Shown: positions 34,057 to 43,293 of the stretch, one piece after another | Layout of the letters: each line of letters starts with the position of its first letter | How positions within the stretch are numbered: the first letter of the stretch is position 1 | Source of the DNA: Rhizomonospora bruguierae | GTDB taxonomy: Bacteria > Actinomycetota > Actinomycetes > Mycobacteriales > Micromonosporaceae | DNA length: 64,000 bases | Assembly (NCBI RefSeq): GCF_018397995.1 | Contig: NZ_BBQH01000079.1 | Coordinates: forward strand, 1 to 64,000 | Direction of reading: 5' to 3' | Notes under the pieces: model-generated | Database searches by the model: none | What the model was told of the DNA's origin: nothing | What the model saw: the letters and a program-made list of their open reading frames with translations, nothing else | Made by a program: the position numbers and the translations under genes

Positions 34057-35193
34057 ATGGCCGTACGAGGGTGGGCCGTTCAGGGCTGGGGCGGGTCGAT
34101 CGCCGTCGCGGTGGGTGCCGCCGCCGGCGCCGGCGCCGCTCAACTGGGGCTGGGCTACGGGCTCGGCATCATCGCCTGGCTGCCGGCCTCGAACGGGGCC
34201 GCCGAGGCCGCCTGGGTGGCCAGCCTCGGCTGGGCCACCTGGATCGCCGCCACGTCCACCGTGGTCGGCGCCGTGCTGGCCGGCCGGTTCAGCTCGGCGG
34301 AGTCGACCACCCCGGACGGTCCCGGCACCCCGCTCACCGCCACCCTCTGGCGGATCGCGCTGGCGCTGGCCGCGGCGGTCGGCGCGCTGGTGACGGTCGC
34401 CCTCATCGCGGTACCGGCACGCGCGGCCACCCGCGCCGACACGTTCTCCCCGCAGACCATCGCGGCCGGGTACGCGATCCTCGGCGTCATCGCCGGCCTG
34501 CTGGTCGCGATCCCGGCCCTCGCCGCCCGGGCGGTCGCCGCGAACACCGTCGTGACCGTGGCGTACCTGTGGCTGCTGGCCGTGGTCACCGTCATCGACG
34601 GGGTGGTCGCCGGTCGCGGCCTGGGCACCGCCCACCTCGGCGTCTGGCAGTTCACCAGCGAGCGCGACGGCTACTGGTTCGGCAACCTGTACCTGCCCGG
34701 CATGGCGCTGTCCGTGCTCTCGGCGCTCGTCCTCGGCGCGCTGGCGGCCTGGCCGGCGGCCCGCCGGGGCGACGGCCGGGTGGGTGTGGCCATCTCCGGC
34801 GCGGTCGGCCCGCTCCTGGTCGCCGCCGCGTACTTCCTGACCGCGCCGAACCTCGTCGGCGTGCGCAACCAGCAGCTTTCGGCCTACCTGGTCGCGCCGT
34901 ACGCGCTGATCGCCGGCCTGGCCGGTTCGGTGCTGGTGGCCGCGTGGGGCAGCCGCGAGCCGGCGCCGAGGGCCCTGCCGGGCGTCGCCGTGCCCGCCCA
35001 GCGGCCGATCGAGGCGCCGCCCGAGGTCCGCGCTGCCGCCGCCCTGCCGGGGCGGGAGCCCGAGCCGTCGGTCCGCGAACCGGAGCCCGCCGGGCGTGGG
35101 CGGGGCGGGCGCAAGCGGGCCGGGCGCAAGCCGGCATCGCCCGCGCCGGCGGGTACGCCACCGGAGGAGAGCGGCCCGGCGGCCGGCGCCTGA
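34057..35193 (+). CDS. Polytopic membrane protein with basic C-terminal tail
   Basis: 378 residues with about seven or eight hydrophobic helices (for example GSIAVAVGAAAGAGAAQLG, ILGVIAGLLVAIPALAARAV and MALSVLSALVLGALAAW). A cytoplasmic tail rich in Pro, Arg and Lys (GRGGRKRAGRKPASP) follows. The family is unknown. The ATG at 34057 lies 7 bases after TACAGT (34044-34049), a good -10 hexamer, so the transcript is probably leaderless. It is divergent from the PASTA gene with about 207 bases between them. Confidence 0.75.
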   Translation: MAVRGWAVQGWGGSIAVAVGAAAGAGAAQLGLGYGLGIIAWLPASNGAAEAAWVASLGWATWIAATSTVVGAVLAGRFSSAESTTPDGPGTPLTATLWRIALALAAAVGALVTVALIAVPARAATRADTFSPQTIAAGYAILGVIAGLLVAIPALAARAVAANTVVTVAYLWLLAVVTVIDGVVAGRGLGTAHLGVWQFTSERDGYWFGNLYLPGMALSVLSALVLGALAAWPAARRGDGRVGVAISGAVGPLLVAAAYFLTAPNLVGVRNQQLSAYLVAPYALIAGLAGSVLVAAWGSREPAPRALPGVAVPAQRPIEAPPEVRAAAALPGREPEPSVREPEPAGRGRGGRKRAGRKPASPAPAGTPPEESGPAAGA

Positions 35194-35197
35194 CCGG

Positions 35198-36676
35198 TCA
35201 CGGCCGGGGCCAGGTGTGCACCGGCTCGTTGGCGCGCTGGAGTTCCGCGTACCGCTGGACCATGTCGTGCAGCGCGCGCTTCCGGCTCAGCCCGCGCTCC
35301 CGCTCCGCCGCCCGAACCGCCTCCGCCTGCCAGACCGCGCCGTTGCGCCGGGTCAGGCAGCGCTCCTCCACGATGCCCAGCAGCCGGTCCCGGTGCTTCG
35401 GCTCGACGCCGAAGCGGTCCAGCCCGGCGTACGCCAGCGGCAGCAGTCGGCGTAGGACGAGGTCGGTGGCGCGCACCTCGCCGACCGCCGGCCAGTGCAC
35501 GGTGGCGTCGATGCCGCGCCGGGCGGCGGTGTGGAAGTTCGCCTCGGCCTGGCCGAACGTCAACTGGCTCCAGACCGGGCGGTCGGACTCGGCCAGGGCC
35601 CGGGCCAGTCCGAAGTAGAACGCCGCGTTGGCGAGCATGTCCACGACGGTCGGTCCGGCGGGCATCACCCGGTTCTCCACGCGCAGGTGCGGGCGGCCGT
35701 TCATGATGTCGTACACCGGGCGGTTCCAGCGGTAGATGGTGCCGTTGTGCAGCCGCAACTCCGCCAGGCGCGGTACGCCGCCGGCGCGCAGCACCTCCGC
35801 CGGGTCCTCCGGGTCACAGATCGGCAGCAGCGGGGGGAAGTACCGCACGTTCTCCTCGAACAGGTCGAAGATGGACGTGATCCACCGCTCGCCGAACCAG
35901 ACCCGCGGCCGCACGCCCTGCGCCTTCAACTCGTCCGGCCGGGTGTCGGTGGACTGCTCGAACAGCGCGATCCGGGTCTCCGCCCACAGCTGCTTGCCGA
36001 ACAGGAACGGCGAGTTCGCCCCGACCGCGAGTTGCACGGCGGCGATGGCCTGCGCCGCGTTCCAGTACCGGGCGAACGCCTCGGGCGCGACCTGGAGGTG
36101 GAACTGGACGCTGGTCCCGGCGGCCTCGGCGAGGATCGAGTCGTTGTGCATCCGCAGGTGCTCGGCGCCCCGGATGTCCAGGGCGAAGTCCTCGCCCCGG
36201 GCGTCCGACATCTGCGAGTTGAGCACCCGGTACCGCTCGTTGCTTGAGATGTTCTTCAGCACCGCCTGCCGCGGGGTGAGCGTGGGCAGGACCCCGATCA
36301 GCACGATCATCGCTTCGCACCGGTGCGCCCGGTCGTCGGCCCGGGCCAGGCTGGCCAGCAGGTCCCGCTCGTACTCCGCGAAGCCGCTGCCGCCGATCAG
36401 CCGCGGCGGCGCGTTGAGTTCCAGGTTGAACTGCCCCAGCTCGGTCTGGAAGGTCGGGTCCGAGAGGGTGGCGAGAATCTCCGCGTTGCGCATCGCGGGA
36501 TCGGCGTCCGCGTCCACCAGGTTCAGTTCGATTTCCAGGCCGGTGGTCGGGCGGTCGGCGTCGAAGCCGAAGTCGTCCAGCATGAGGGCGAACACGTCCA
36601 GGCATCGCCGGACCTTCTGCCTATATCGGATGCGATCGTCCCGGGTGAAGGCATGCTGCGAGACGTCCGTGCCCAT
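35198..36676 (-). CDS. Glutamate-cysteine ligase family protein (GCS2 type)
   Basis: 492 residues of the carboxylate-amine ligase GCS2 family. Evidence: TTGLEIELNLVD near residue 60 (substrate and metal-binding acidic residues), GQFNLELNAPPRLIGG, GTSVQFHLQV, WAETRIALFEQSTDTRP, PHLRVENRVMPAGPTVVDM and a C-terminal helical part. Relatives form gamma-glutamyl amides; EgtA and YbdK are the nearest described types, and true gamma-glutamylcysteine synthesis for mycothiol-using actinobacteria is not expected. The ATG at 36676 has GGGAGGG five bases upstream. The substrate is undetermined. Confidence 0.85.
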   Translation of the reverse strand: MGTDVSQHAFTRDDRIRYRQKVRRCLDVFALMLDDFGFDADRPTTGLEIELNLVDADADPAMRNAEILATLSDPTFQTELGQFNLELNAPPRLIGGSGFAEYERDLLASLARADDRAHRCEAMIVLIGVLPTLTPRQAVLKNISSNERYRVLNSQMSDARGEDFALDIRGAEHLRMHNDSILAEAAGTSVQFHLQVAPEAFARYWNAAQAIAAVQLAVGANSPFLFGKQLWAETRIALFEQSTDTRPDELKAQGVRPRVWFGERWITSIFDLFEENVRYFPPLLPICDPEDPAEVLRAGGVPRLAELRLHNGTIYRWNRPVYDIMNGRPHLRVENRVMPAGPTVVDMLANAAFYFGLARALAESDRPVWSQLTFGQAEANFHTAARRGIDATVHWPAVGEVRATDLVLRRLLPLAYAGLDRFGVEPKHRDRLLGIVEERCLTRRNGAVWQAEAVRAAERERGLSRKRALHDMVQRYAELQRANEPVHTWPRP

Positions 36677-36847
36677 GAGCCCTCCCGGCAGGGGTCTGGG
36701 TGGCGGTTCGGGGGGTCGCCTCACCGTACGAGCGGGAGGCGCGCCCAGGCTAGGGAAAGGACGTACATTTCTGAGCTGACCGTCACGGGGCGGCGGCTCA
36801 GCGTCCATCATCCGCCCGCGGCGACCGTCGCCCGGAACCGGGAAAGG

Positions 36848-36879
36848 CAAGGCCGCGCCGGTGTCCCGGCGCGGCCTTG
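36848..36879. terminator. Strong hairpin terminator
   Basis: CAAGGCCGCGCCGG (36848-36861) pairs with CCGGCGCGGCCTTG (36866-36879), a perfect 14-bp stem with a 4-base loop and TTG after it. It sits between the start of the ligase gene and the 3' end of yceI, both on the minus strand. The rest of 36677-36984 shows no gene. Confidence 0.85.
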
Positions 36880-36984
36880 TTGGTGGCGGGAAGCCGTTGG
36901 GTGGCACGGATTCCACGGTTCTGGGCCACCCTCGCCGCGACATCGCCGCGCGGCCGGGGGATCGATGGCCCTCGGGGCCGTGAC

Positions 36985-37569
36985 TCAGGCGCGGCGGATG
37001 GCCTCGCCCTCGATCTCAATCTTGATTTTCTTGCCGACCATCACGCCGCCGGTCTCCAGCGCGACGTTCCAGGTCAGCCCGAACTCCTCGCGGTCGATCT
37101 CGGTGGTGGCGGTGAAGCCGAACACGTCGAACCCGTACGGGCTGCGGTTCACGCCCTCGAACTCGACGGTCAGCTCGACCGGGCGGGTGGTGCCGCGGAT
37201 CGTCAGGTCGCCGGCGAGCACGAACTCGTTGCCCTCGTGCGACTTGACGCCGGTGCTGCGGAACTCCAGCGTCGGGACGGTCTCCGCGTCCAGGAAGTCG
37301 GCGCTGCGCAGGTGGGTGTCGCGGTCCTTCTGGCCGGTGGTGATGCTCGCGGCCTGGATGGTCGCCACCACGGACGACGCCAGCGGGTCCTCGGCCACCG
37401 TGATCGTGGCCGTGGCCTCCTCGAACGAGCCGCGGACCTTGCTGACCATCATGTGCCGGGCGACGAAGCCCACGCGCTTGTGCGCCTGGTCCAGGTCGTA
37501 CACCCCGGGCGCGGGAATGATCAGGCCGTTCCACTCGCGGGTGGCAGCGGCGGCCTCGGCAGAAGTCAT
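36985..37569 (-). CDS. YceI family protein
   Basis: 194 residues. The lipocalin-like YceI fold is supported by GVYDLDQAHKRVGFVARHMM, VSKVRGSFEEATATITVAED, SADFLDAETVPTLEFRST, LAGDLTIRGTTRPVELTVEF and the C-terminal WNVALETGGVMVGKKIKIEI. These proteins bind polyisoprenoids or amphiphiles, and some are induced by stress. There is no signal peptide here, unlike many proteobacterial members. The ATG at 37569 follows GGAGGAG. It is divergent from marR, with a shared operator over its promoter. Confidence 0.93.
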   Translation of the reverse strand: MTSAEAAAATREWNGLIIPAPGVYDLDQAHKRVGFVARHMMVSKVRGSFEEATATITVAEDPLASSVVATIQAASITTGQKDRDTHLRSADFLDAETVPTLEFRSTGVKSHEGNEFVLAGDLTIRGTTRPVELTVEFEGVNRSPYGFDVFGFTATTEIDREEFGLTWNVALETGGVMVGKKIKIEIEGEAIRRA

Positions 37570-37620
37570 CGGGTTCTCCTCCAGGACGGTTAGTTGGTCA
37601 GCTCGATGTCTGACGAAACA

Positions 37621-37668
37621 ACTATACACGAGGCAACATTCCCTATGTCAACCTCTGATATCGTTGAC
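37621..37668 (-). promoter_or_regulatory. yceI promoter overlapped by a MarR-type operator
   Basis: On the minus strand, TTGACA (37651-37646) and TGTATA (37628-37623) are a -35/-10 pair with a 17-base spacer. The inverted repeat GTCAAC (37647-37652) and GTTGAC (37663-37668) covers the -35 element and the first codons of marR. This is the layout expected for a MarR protein that represses both itself and yceI. Confidence 0.65.
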
Positions 37669-38169
37669 CCCGTGACGGAGCACCTGCTGGACGACCCGCG
37701 AATCACCGCGGTGGGCCTGTTCTTCGAGGCACACACCGGCCTCGTCGACCGGTTCTCCGCGCAACTGGCCGAGCACGGCCTCTCGTCCGTCGAGTTCGAG
37801 GTCCTCATGCGGCTGGCCCGCTCGCCCGGGCACGAGCTGCGCATGTCCGACCTGGCGGCGCAGACGTCGCTGTCCACCAGCGGCGTCACCCGCGTGGTGG
37901 ACCGGATGGATCGCGACGGGCTGATCCGCCGCCGCGCCTGCCCCACCGACCGGCGCAGCTCCTACGCGGTCGTCACCCCGGCCGGCATGCGCCGGCTGGA
38001 CGAGACCCTCCCCGCACACCTGGACCTGATCGCGCGCTGGTTCACCGGCCTACTCGGTCCCGAGCAGCTCACCGCCCTGCTGGAGGCGCTGCGCACGATC
38101 CGGGACGCGGTGCGCCCCGAGGCGACGGCCGGCGCGCGGGGAACGGCAGCGGCCGGCGCCGAGCGGTAG
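37645..38169 (+). CDS. MarR-family transcriptional regulator
   Basis: 174 residues with a winged helix: LSSVEFEVLMRLARSPGHEL, MSDLAAQTSLSTSGVTRVVD (recognition helix) and DRDGLIRRRACPTDRRSSYA (the wing with the Asp-x-Arg-Arg motif), followed by a dimerisation helix. The start is ATG 37645 with GAGG upstream. A GTG at 37672 is the main alternative and would place the operator entirely upstream. It is divergent from yceI, which it probably represses; the ligand is unknown. Confidence 0.9.
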   Translation: MSTSDIVDPVTEHLLDDPRITAVGLFFEAHTGLVDRFSAQLAEHGLSSVEFEVLMRLARSPGHELRMSDLAAQTSLSTSGVTRVVDRMDRDGLIRRRACPTDRRSSYAVVTPAGMRRLDETLPAHLDLIARWFTGLLGPEQLTALLEALRTIRDAVRPEATAGARGTAAAGAER

Positions 38170-38295
38170 CGGCGTCACGTCGGGGCGAGTGAACCGATCC
38201 ACCGACCCAACCGCACGAAGATCACTTACGGTGATCGGGCGATTCCGGTATCGACCGGCAGAAACAGCGGCAGAACTGACGCGATGAGCCGGTCA

Positions 38296-38317
38296 TATGT
38301 CCCCCAAAGGGGGCATA
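38296..38317. repeat. Short palindrome TATG-CCCCC-AAA-GGGGG-CATA
   Basis: TATGTCCCCC and GGGGGCATA face each other across AAA between the convergent marR and XRE/NB-ARC genes. It could act as a weak terminator for marR. Confidence 0.4.
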
Positions 38318-38366
38318 GAGGGCAGTCCGAGCCGATAAGTTCGCGACGCGCGGGAGGCGCCTAGGG

Positions 38367-38424
38367 GGGAAGCGCGGGCGGAGAAGACGGGGCATGCCCG
38401 GGGGGCTCCGCCCGCGCGCTTCCC
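38367..38424. terminator. Large hairpin between convergent genes
   Basis: A 17-base arm (38367-38383, GGGAAGCGCGGGCGGAG) pairs with 38406-38424 apart from a two-base bulge, with a further short GGGCATGCCC in the loop. It is downstream of both the plus-strand marR and the minus-strand regulator. Confidence 0.65.
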
Positions 38425-38473
38425 TACCGCCCTCCCGCGCCCACCCTGGCGAGGAGGCCCGCCGGGGCGCAAC

Positions 38474-40942
38474 TTACCGGCCGTCAACGCCGAGGAGGGC
38501 GTGCTCGCGGGGCAGGAGGGTGATCCCACCCTCCTTGCGGACGCGATCCAGCCAGGCGAGCCGGTTCGCCCGCGCCGCCGGGTCATCGGTGGTGGCCACG
38601 GCGCCGACCAGCGCCTCGACGACGTCGCGCAGGTCGTGCATCCCCTCGTACGCCTGCGCCGCGACGGCGAACCACTCCGCGGCAAGCTCCCGCTCGCCGC
38701 GGCTGAGGGCCAGGTTGGCCTCGATGGCGGCGCACGTCGCGTCGTCGGGCGCCGGGTCACCGAGCATGGCACGCAGTTCGGCCAGGATCTTGGCCGCCTC
38801 GTCGTCCCGGCCGGACTGGGCCAGCGCCAGGCCGACGACGGCCAGGGCGCGGCGGCGGTGCCCGGGGTCGCCCAGGTCCTCCAGCATCGCCACCGCGCGG
38901 CGCCCGGAGACCTCGGCCTCCTCGTACCGGCCCTCGAGGCGGGCCACGTCGGCAAGGTTGGCGCGGGCGACGGCGCGCAGCCGCTCCTCGCCGCACTGCG
39001 CGGCGAGGCGGTCCACGGCGGCGAGGCGGCGGCGGGCCGCGGCGAGGTCGCCGACCCGGATCTCGTGCCAGGTGAGGTTGTTCTGGGCGACGGCCATGTC
39101 CCGGACGCGCCCGGTGCGGGTGGCGAGGGTGAGACCCGCCTCGCCATGCTGGCGGGCCTCGTCGTAGCCGCCGGTGCTCATGTAGAGGGCGCAGAGCACG
39201 CTGCGGGCGGCGAGTTCGCCGGTGACGTCGCCGAGCGCGGCGAAGTCCGCGAGGGCCCGCTCGGCGAGGGGCAGTTCCTCGGCGGCGGCGCCGTGCTCCA
39301 GGGCGAGTTGGGCGACGCCGAGGCGCGCCCAGGCGATCACCTTCGGGCCGACCCCGGCGGTACCCGGGTCGTCCAGCAGGCGGCGCAGCCACTGGCGGCC
39401 GGGGACGTCCCGGCCGCGGAACCGCCACCACCGGGGCAGCTTGGACGCCAGGCACAGGGCGGTGGGCGGGTCGTCGTCGGCGGCGTGGGCGAGCGCGGCC
39501 CACAGGTCGCTGGCCACGTCGTCGAGGTGGGCGACGGTGGCGGTGAGTTGCGGGCCGACCAGGTCAGGGGCGGCACGGGCGGCGAGCCGGGCGAAGATGA
39601 CCGCGTGCCGGCGCCGGGCCGCGACCAGTTCGCCGGCCGCGGCGGCGCGCTCGACGGCGAAGTCGCGCACCACGTCCACCAGGCGGAACCGGAACGGGCC
39701 GGCGCCCCGGACGCTGACCAGCCCGAGCGCCATCAGCCGGTCCAGCAGCGGGACGGGGTCGCCGGCCGCGGCTCCACCATCCTCGGCGGACTCCTCGGTG
39801 AGCAACGCCTCGGCCAGCTCCACCGACCAGCGGTTGCGGAACACGCAGAGCCGGCGCAGCGCGTACTGCTCGGCGGGGCCCAGCAGGCGGTAGCTGGCGG
39901 CGACCGCGTCCCGCAGGGTGACCGCCCCGGCCTCGGACTCGGCGGCGCCGGCGAGGTCCAGCAGCCGGTCGCCGTACCGGTCGAGGATCTCGCCGAGCTC
40001 CAGCACCCGGCCGCGGGCGGCGGCCAGTTCCAGGGCCAGCGGCAGGCCGCCCAGCCGGCGGACCAGGCTGACCAGGGGGCCCACCTCGTGCGGGCCGACC
40101 GGCTCCCGGCGGACCTGCCGCAGCTGGGCCAGGAACAGCGCGGCGGCCGGGTACTCCTCGACGGTCGCCAGGTCCGTCTCGCCGCCGGCCGGCGGCACCT
40201 CCAGCGGCGCCACCGGCCAGACCTGTTCGCCCGCGATGCCGAGCGGGTGCCGCCCGGTGGCGACCACCCGCAGCGCGGGGGTGTGCTGCGACAGCCAGCC
40301 CAGCGCCTCGACGACGGCGGCGGCGGATCGCTCGGCGGCGTCCAGCAGCAGCAGCGCCGGGGCGTCGGAGAGCCGGTTCGCCAGGTCGCCCGCGCGGCCC
40401 ACACCGAACACGGCGGCGGTCGCGGCCAGCACATCGGCGGTGGTGGAGACCTCGCTGATCACCACGCCGGCCACGCCGCCCGGGTACCGGGGCGCGACGT
40501 GGTGGGCCACGGCCAGCGCGAGGGCGGTCTTGCCGACGCCGGCCAGCCCGACCAGGGTGACGACCTTTTCGCCGGTGAGCAGGTGGGAGATGTCGGCCAC
40601 GTCCAGCGCCCGGCCCACCAGGTTGCCGGGGTTGGGCAGCGAGATCGCGCCGGCCGGCGGCCCGCCGGTGTCCGGGGGCGGCTCGGCGGTGGCCCGGCCC
40701 CGGGAGGCGGCCACGAAGTCGGCCCGCTCGGCACCGACCAGGCCGAGCGCGGCCGCGAGCAGCTCGACGGTGGTCCGCTGGGGCCGTGACGCCCGACCGC
40801 GCTCGAGATCACGTACCGTGCGCACGCCGACTCCCGCCCGGCCGGAGAGGTCGGCCTGGGTCAGCCCCGCCGCGCGGCGATGCGCGCGCAGTCGCGCGGC
40901 GAATCCGGCGCTGCCCTGCTCAGCGCCATGATCAGGGGACAT
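38474..40942 (-). CDS. XRE-NB-ARC-TPR transcriptional regulator (AfsR/SARP-like ATPase family)
   Basis: 822 residues. An N-terminal helix-turn-helix (RLRAHRRAAGLTQADLSGRA, GVGVRTVRDLERGRASRPQ) is followed by an NB-ARC ATPase with P-loop GLAGVGKTALALAVA, Walker B-like ALLLLDAAE, ATGRHPLGI and GLPLALELAAARGR. A TPR-like helical half with about six repeats follows. Such STAND-class proteins switch between ADP and ATP states and activate transcription when a ligand or partner binds the repeats. The ATG at 40942 is preceded by a plausible intergenic region. Its targets are unknown. Confidence 0.9.
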   Translation of the reverse strand: MSPDHGAEQGSAGFAARLRAHRRAAGLTQADLSGRAGVGVRTVRDLERGRASRPQRTTVELLAAALGLVGAERADFVAASRGRATAEPPPDTGGPPAGAISLPNPGNLVGRALDVADISHLLTGEKVVTLVGLAGVGKTALALAVAHHVAPRYPGGVAGVVISEVSTTADVLAATAAVFGVGRAGDLANRLSDAPALLLLDAAERSAAAVVEALGWLSQHTPALRVVATGRHPLGIAGEQVWPVAPLEVPPAGGETDLATVEEYPAAALFLAQLRQVRREPVGPHEVGPLVSLVRRLGGLPLALELAAARGRVLELGEILDRYGDRLLDLAGAAESEAGAVTLRDAVAASYRLLGPAEQYALRRLCVFRNRWSVELAEALLTEESAEDGGAAAGDPVPLLDRLMALGLVSVRGAGPFRFRLVDVVRDFAVERAAAAGELVAARRRHAVIFARLAARAAPDLVGPQLTATVAHLDDVASDLWAALAHAADDDPPTALCLASKLPRWWRFRGRDVPGRQWLRRLLDDPGTAGVGPKVIAWARLGVAQLALEHGAAAEELPLAERALADFAALGDVTGELAARSVLCALYMSTGGYDEARQHGEAGLTLATRTGRVRDMAVAQNNLTWHEIRVGDLAAARRRLAAVDRLAAQCGEERLRAVARANLADVARLEGRYEEAEVSGRRAVAMLEDLGDPGHRRRALAVVGLALAQSGRDDEAAKILAELRAMLGDPAPDDATCAAIEANLALSRGERELAAEWFAVAAQAYEGMHDLRDVVEALVGAVATTDDPAARANRLAWLDRVRKEGGITLLPREHALLGVDGR

Positions 40943-41125
40943 GGCCGGAAGCGTAACCAGGGCTGGAAAGGTTGGGGACCGGTGCGTCGCGCTGCCGACC
41001 GATAGGCGCTCGGGTATCCGACACATCCCGTCCAGGCCGCCCTTAACGGTTACTCGTCGTTACGCCCCGCGACGGGAGCTACGGGGTGGTGCCGGCCTCG
41101 ATGGGCGGTTCGGCGGCGCCGTCCG

Positions 41126-43207
41126 TCAGCGGTTCGGCGGGCGGGCGCGGTGCCGGCAGGGGCGGCGGGGCCGGCAGGGGGCGCACCGGCAGGGGCGCAG
41201 GGGCCACCAGTTCCGGTCGCCGAGAAGGGTCATGAGCGCCGGCAGCAGCAGCCCCCGGACCACGGTCACGTCGAGGATCACGGCGACCGCCATCCCGACG
41301 CCGATCTCCTTGACCGCGACCAGCCGCCCGAGCGCGAAGCCGAGGAACACGATCACCATGCAGACCGCCGCGGCGGTCACCACCGGTCCGGTGCGGGCGA
41401 TGCCGGCGAGCACGGCACGGGTGTTCCCGCCCGGGCGCCGGCCCCACTCCTCCCGGATGCGGGCCAGCAGGAACACCTCGTAGTCCATGGTCAGGCCGAA
41501 GGCGAACACGAACAGCAGCACGGGCGTGGTCACGTCCAGCCCGCCCCACGGGTCGAACCGCAGCAGCGGTCCGCCCCATCCCCACTGGAACACGGCGACC
41601 AGCACGCCGAGGGTCGCGAGCAGCGTCAGGCCGTTCATCGCCAGCGCCTTCAGCGGTACCACGACCGAGCCGGTCAGCGCGTACAGCAGGATCCCGGTGG
41701 CGACCAGGAGCACCGCGGCGACCAGGGGCAGCCGCCCGGCGACGGACGCGCGCCCGTCCACCACCTCGGCCGCCGGACCGGTGACCAGGACCGGTGCCGG
41801 ATGGTGCATCGCCCGCACGGCCCGGACCAGCGGTATCCCGCTGGCCTCGCGCGGCGTGAGATCGACAATGGTGAACCCGGCGGGCACGTCGAGGCGCAAC
41901 CGCATGCCGGCCAACCCGGGCAGCTGGTTGAGCGCGTCGAGCAGCTCGCGCCCGACCGCGGTGCCCGGGTCCGCCTCGATCAGCGCGGTGACCGGCTCCG
42001 GGCGCCCGGCCCGGAAGTCCCGCTGGACGACCTCGGCGGCGCGGCGTGCCTCGGCATCGGCGGGCAGCGCGCGGGCGTCGGAGTTGGCCAGGTTGATGCC
42101 GGTCAGCGGCAGGGCGAGCAGCAGCAGGGCGGCGCCGGTGCCGAGCGTGACCGGCCAGGGCCGCCGCTGCGCGTACGCCGCGAGCCGGGCGAGGAGGGCG
42201 GGCTGCGCCGGCCGGGGCGGGCGCCGGGCGGGGATGCGCCGGTGCGCCGCGGCGATCAGGGCCGGGGCGAGGGTCAGCCCGAGCAGCGTCGCCAGCGCGA
42301 CCACGATCAGCCCACCGGCGGCCATGGCGGCGAGCAGCGGGGTGGCGAACGCGGCGAGGCCCGCCATCGCCACCGCCACCGCCAGCCCAGAGATCAACAC
42401 GGTCCGCCCGGCGGTGGCCATGGTGCGGCCGACCTGGTCCGCGAGGGTGCCGCCCGCCTCGCGCTCCTCCCGGAAGCGGGCGATCAGCAGCAGGCAGTAG
42501 TCCACCGCGAGGCCGATGCCGAGCAACGTGACCACGTTGACCGAGTACTCGCTGACCGGGGTCAGCCGGGTCAGCCCGGAGAGGGCCAGCAGCGCGGTGG
42601 CGACGGCGGCGAGCGCCACGGCGAGCGGGATCGCGCCCGCGACCAGCCCGCCGAGGATCACCACGAGGGCGGCCAGCAGCGCGGCGAGCGCGACCGACTC
42701 GCCGAGGGCGGCGTCCGCGAGGGCCTGCCGGGCGAACGCCTCCTTCGCCGGTACCTCGCCGCCCACCAGCACCTGCGGGGCGGCGATCCGGTGCAGGGCG
42801 GCGGCCACCGGTGCGATGTCCGTGCCCGGGTCGACCCGGACCGTGACGAGCGTGCCGCGGTTGCCGGCGCCGATCGCGCCGCCGGGACCGGAGTAGAGAT
42901 CCGCCACCTCGCGCACGCCGGGCATCCCGGCGATCTCCCGATGCGCCCGGCCCACGCTGGCGACCAGGGCCGGGTCGTACGGGTCCACGTCGCGGACCAC
43001 CCCGAGGATCAGGTCACCCTCGGGGAGCAGGGCGTCGATGCGCCGCTGCGCGACGGCGGACTCGGCGGCCGGGTCGAGCCCGTCGACATCGCTGACGCGG
43101 TCGTAGACGCCGCCGCCGAGGACGGCACCCGCGAGGGTCACCGCCAGCCAGGCGCCGATGACGGGCCAGCGCCGGCGTACGGCGAACCGCCCCAGCGCTG
43201 CGAACAC
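41126..43207 (-). CDS. MMPL-family transporter (C-terminal tail frameshifted)
   Basis: 693 residues as read. It is a resistance-nodulation-division type exporter with two sets of membrane helices and two outer domains: GIGLAVDYCLLLIARFREER in the first half and FAFGLTMDYEVFLLARIREE in the second, each with the family's Asp-Tyr pair. Actinobacterial MMPLs export lipids or small molecules. After LLPALMTLLGDRNWW the reading frame continues as Arg/Cys-rich nonsense to 41126. One extra base in the G run at 41200-41203 would give a normal APAPLPVRPLPAP tail ending at 41079. Only the disordered tail is affected. The start is GTG 43207. Confidence 0.88.
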   Translation of the reverse strand: MFAALGRFAVRRRWPVIGAWLAVTLAGAVLGGGVYDRVSDVDGLDPAAESAVAQRRIDALLPEGDLILGVVRDVDPYDPALVASVGRAHREIAGMPGVREVADLYSGPGGAIGAGNRGTLVTVRVDPGTDIAPVAAALHRIAAPQVLVGGEVPAKEAFARQALADAALGESVALAALLAALVVILGGLVAGAIPLAVALAAVATALLALSGLTRLTPVSEYSVNVVTLLGIGLAVDYCLLLIARFREEREAGGTLADQVGRTMATAGRTVLISGLAVAVAMAGLAAFATPLLAAMAAGGLIVVALATLLGLTLAPALIAAAHRRIPARRPPRPAQPALLARLAAYAQRRPWPVTLGTGAALLLLALPLTGINLANSDARALPADAEARRAAEVVQRDFRAGRPEPVTALIEADPGTAVGRELLDALNQLPGLAGMRLRLDVPAGFTIVDLTPREASGIPLVRAVRAMHHPAPVLVTGPAAEVVDGRASVAGRLPLVAAVLLVATGILLYALTGSVVVPLKALAMNGLTLLATLGVLVAVFQWGWGGPLLRFDPWGGLDVTTPVLLFVFAFGLTMDYEVFLLARIREEWGRRPGGNTRAVLAGIARTGPVVTAAAVCMVIVFLGFALGRLVAVKEIGVGMAVAVILDVTVVRGLLLPALMTLLGDRNWWPLRPCRCAPCRPRRPCRHRARPPNR

Positions 43208-43293
43208 CCGCCAACCCCCGATCCGTGGACCGGAGGCAGAACATCACCCCGGGCGGCCGGGCGGCAACCCGCGCACCGGGTGGACCCGGGCGC

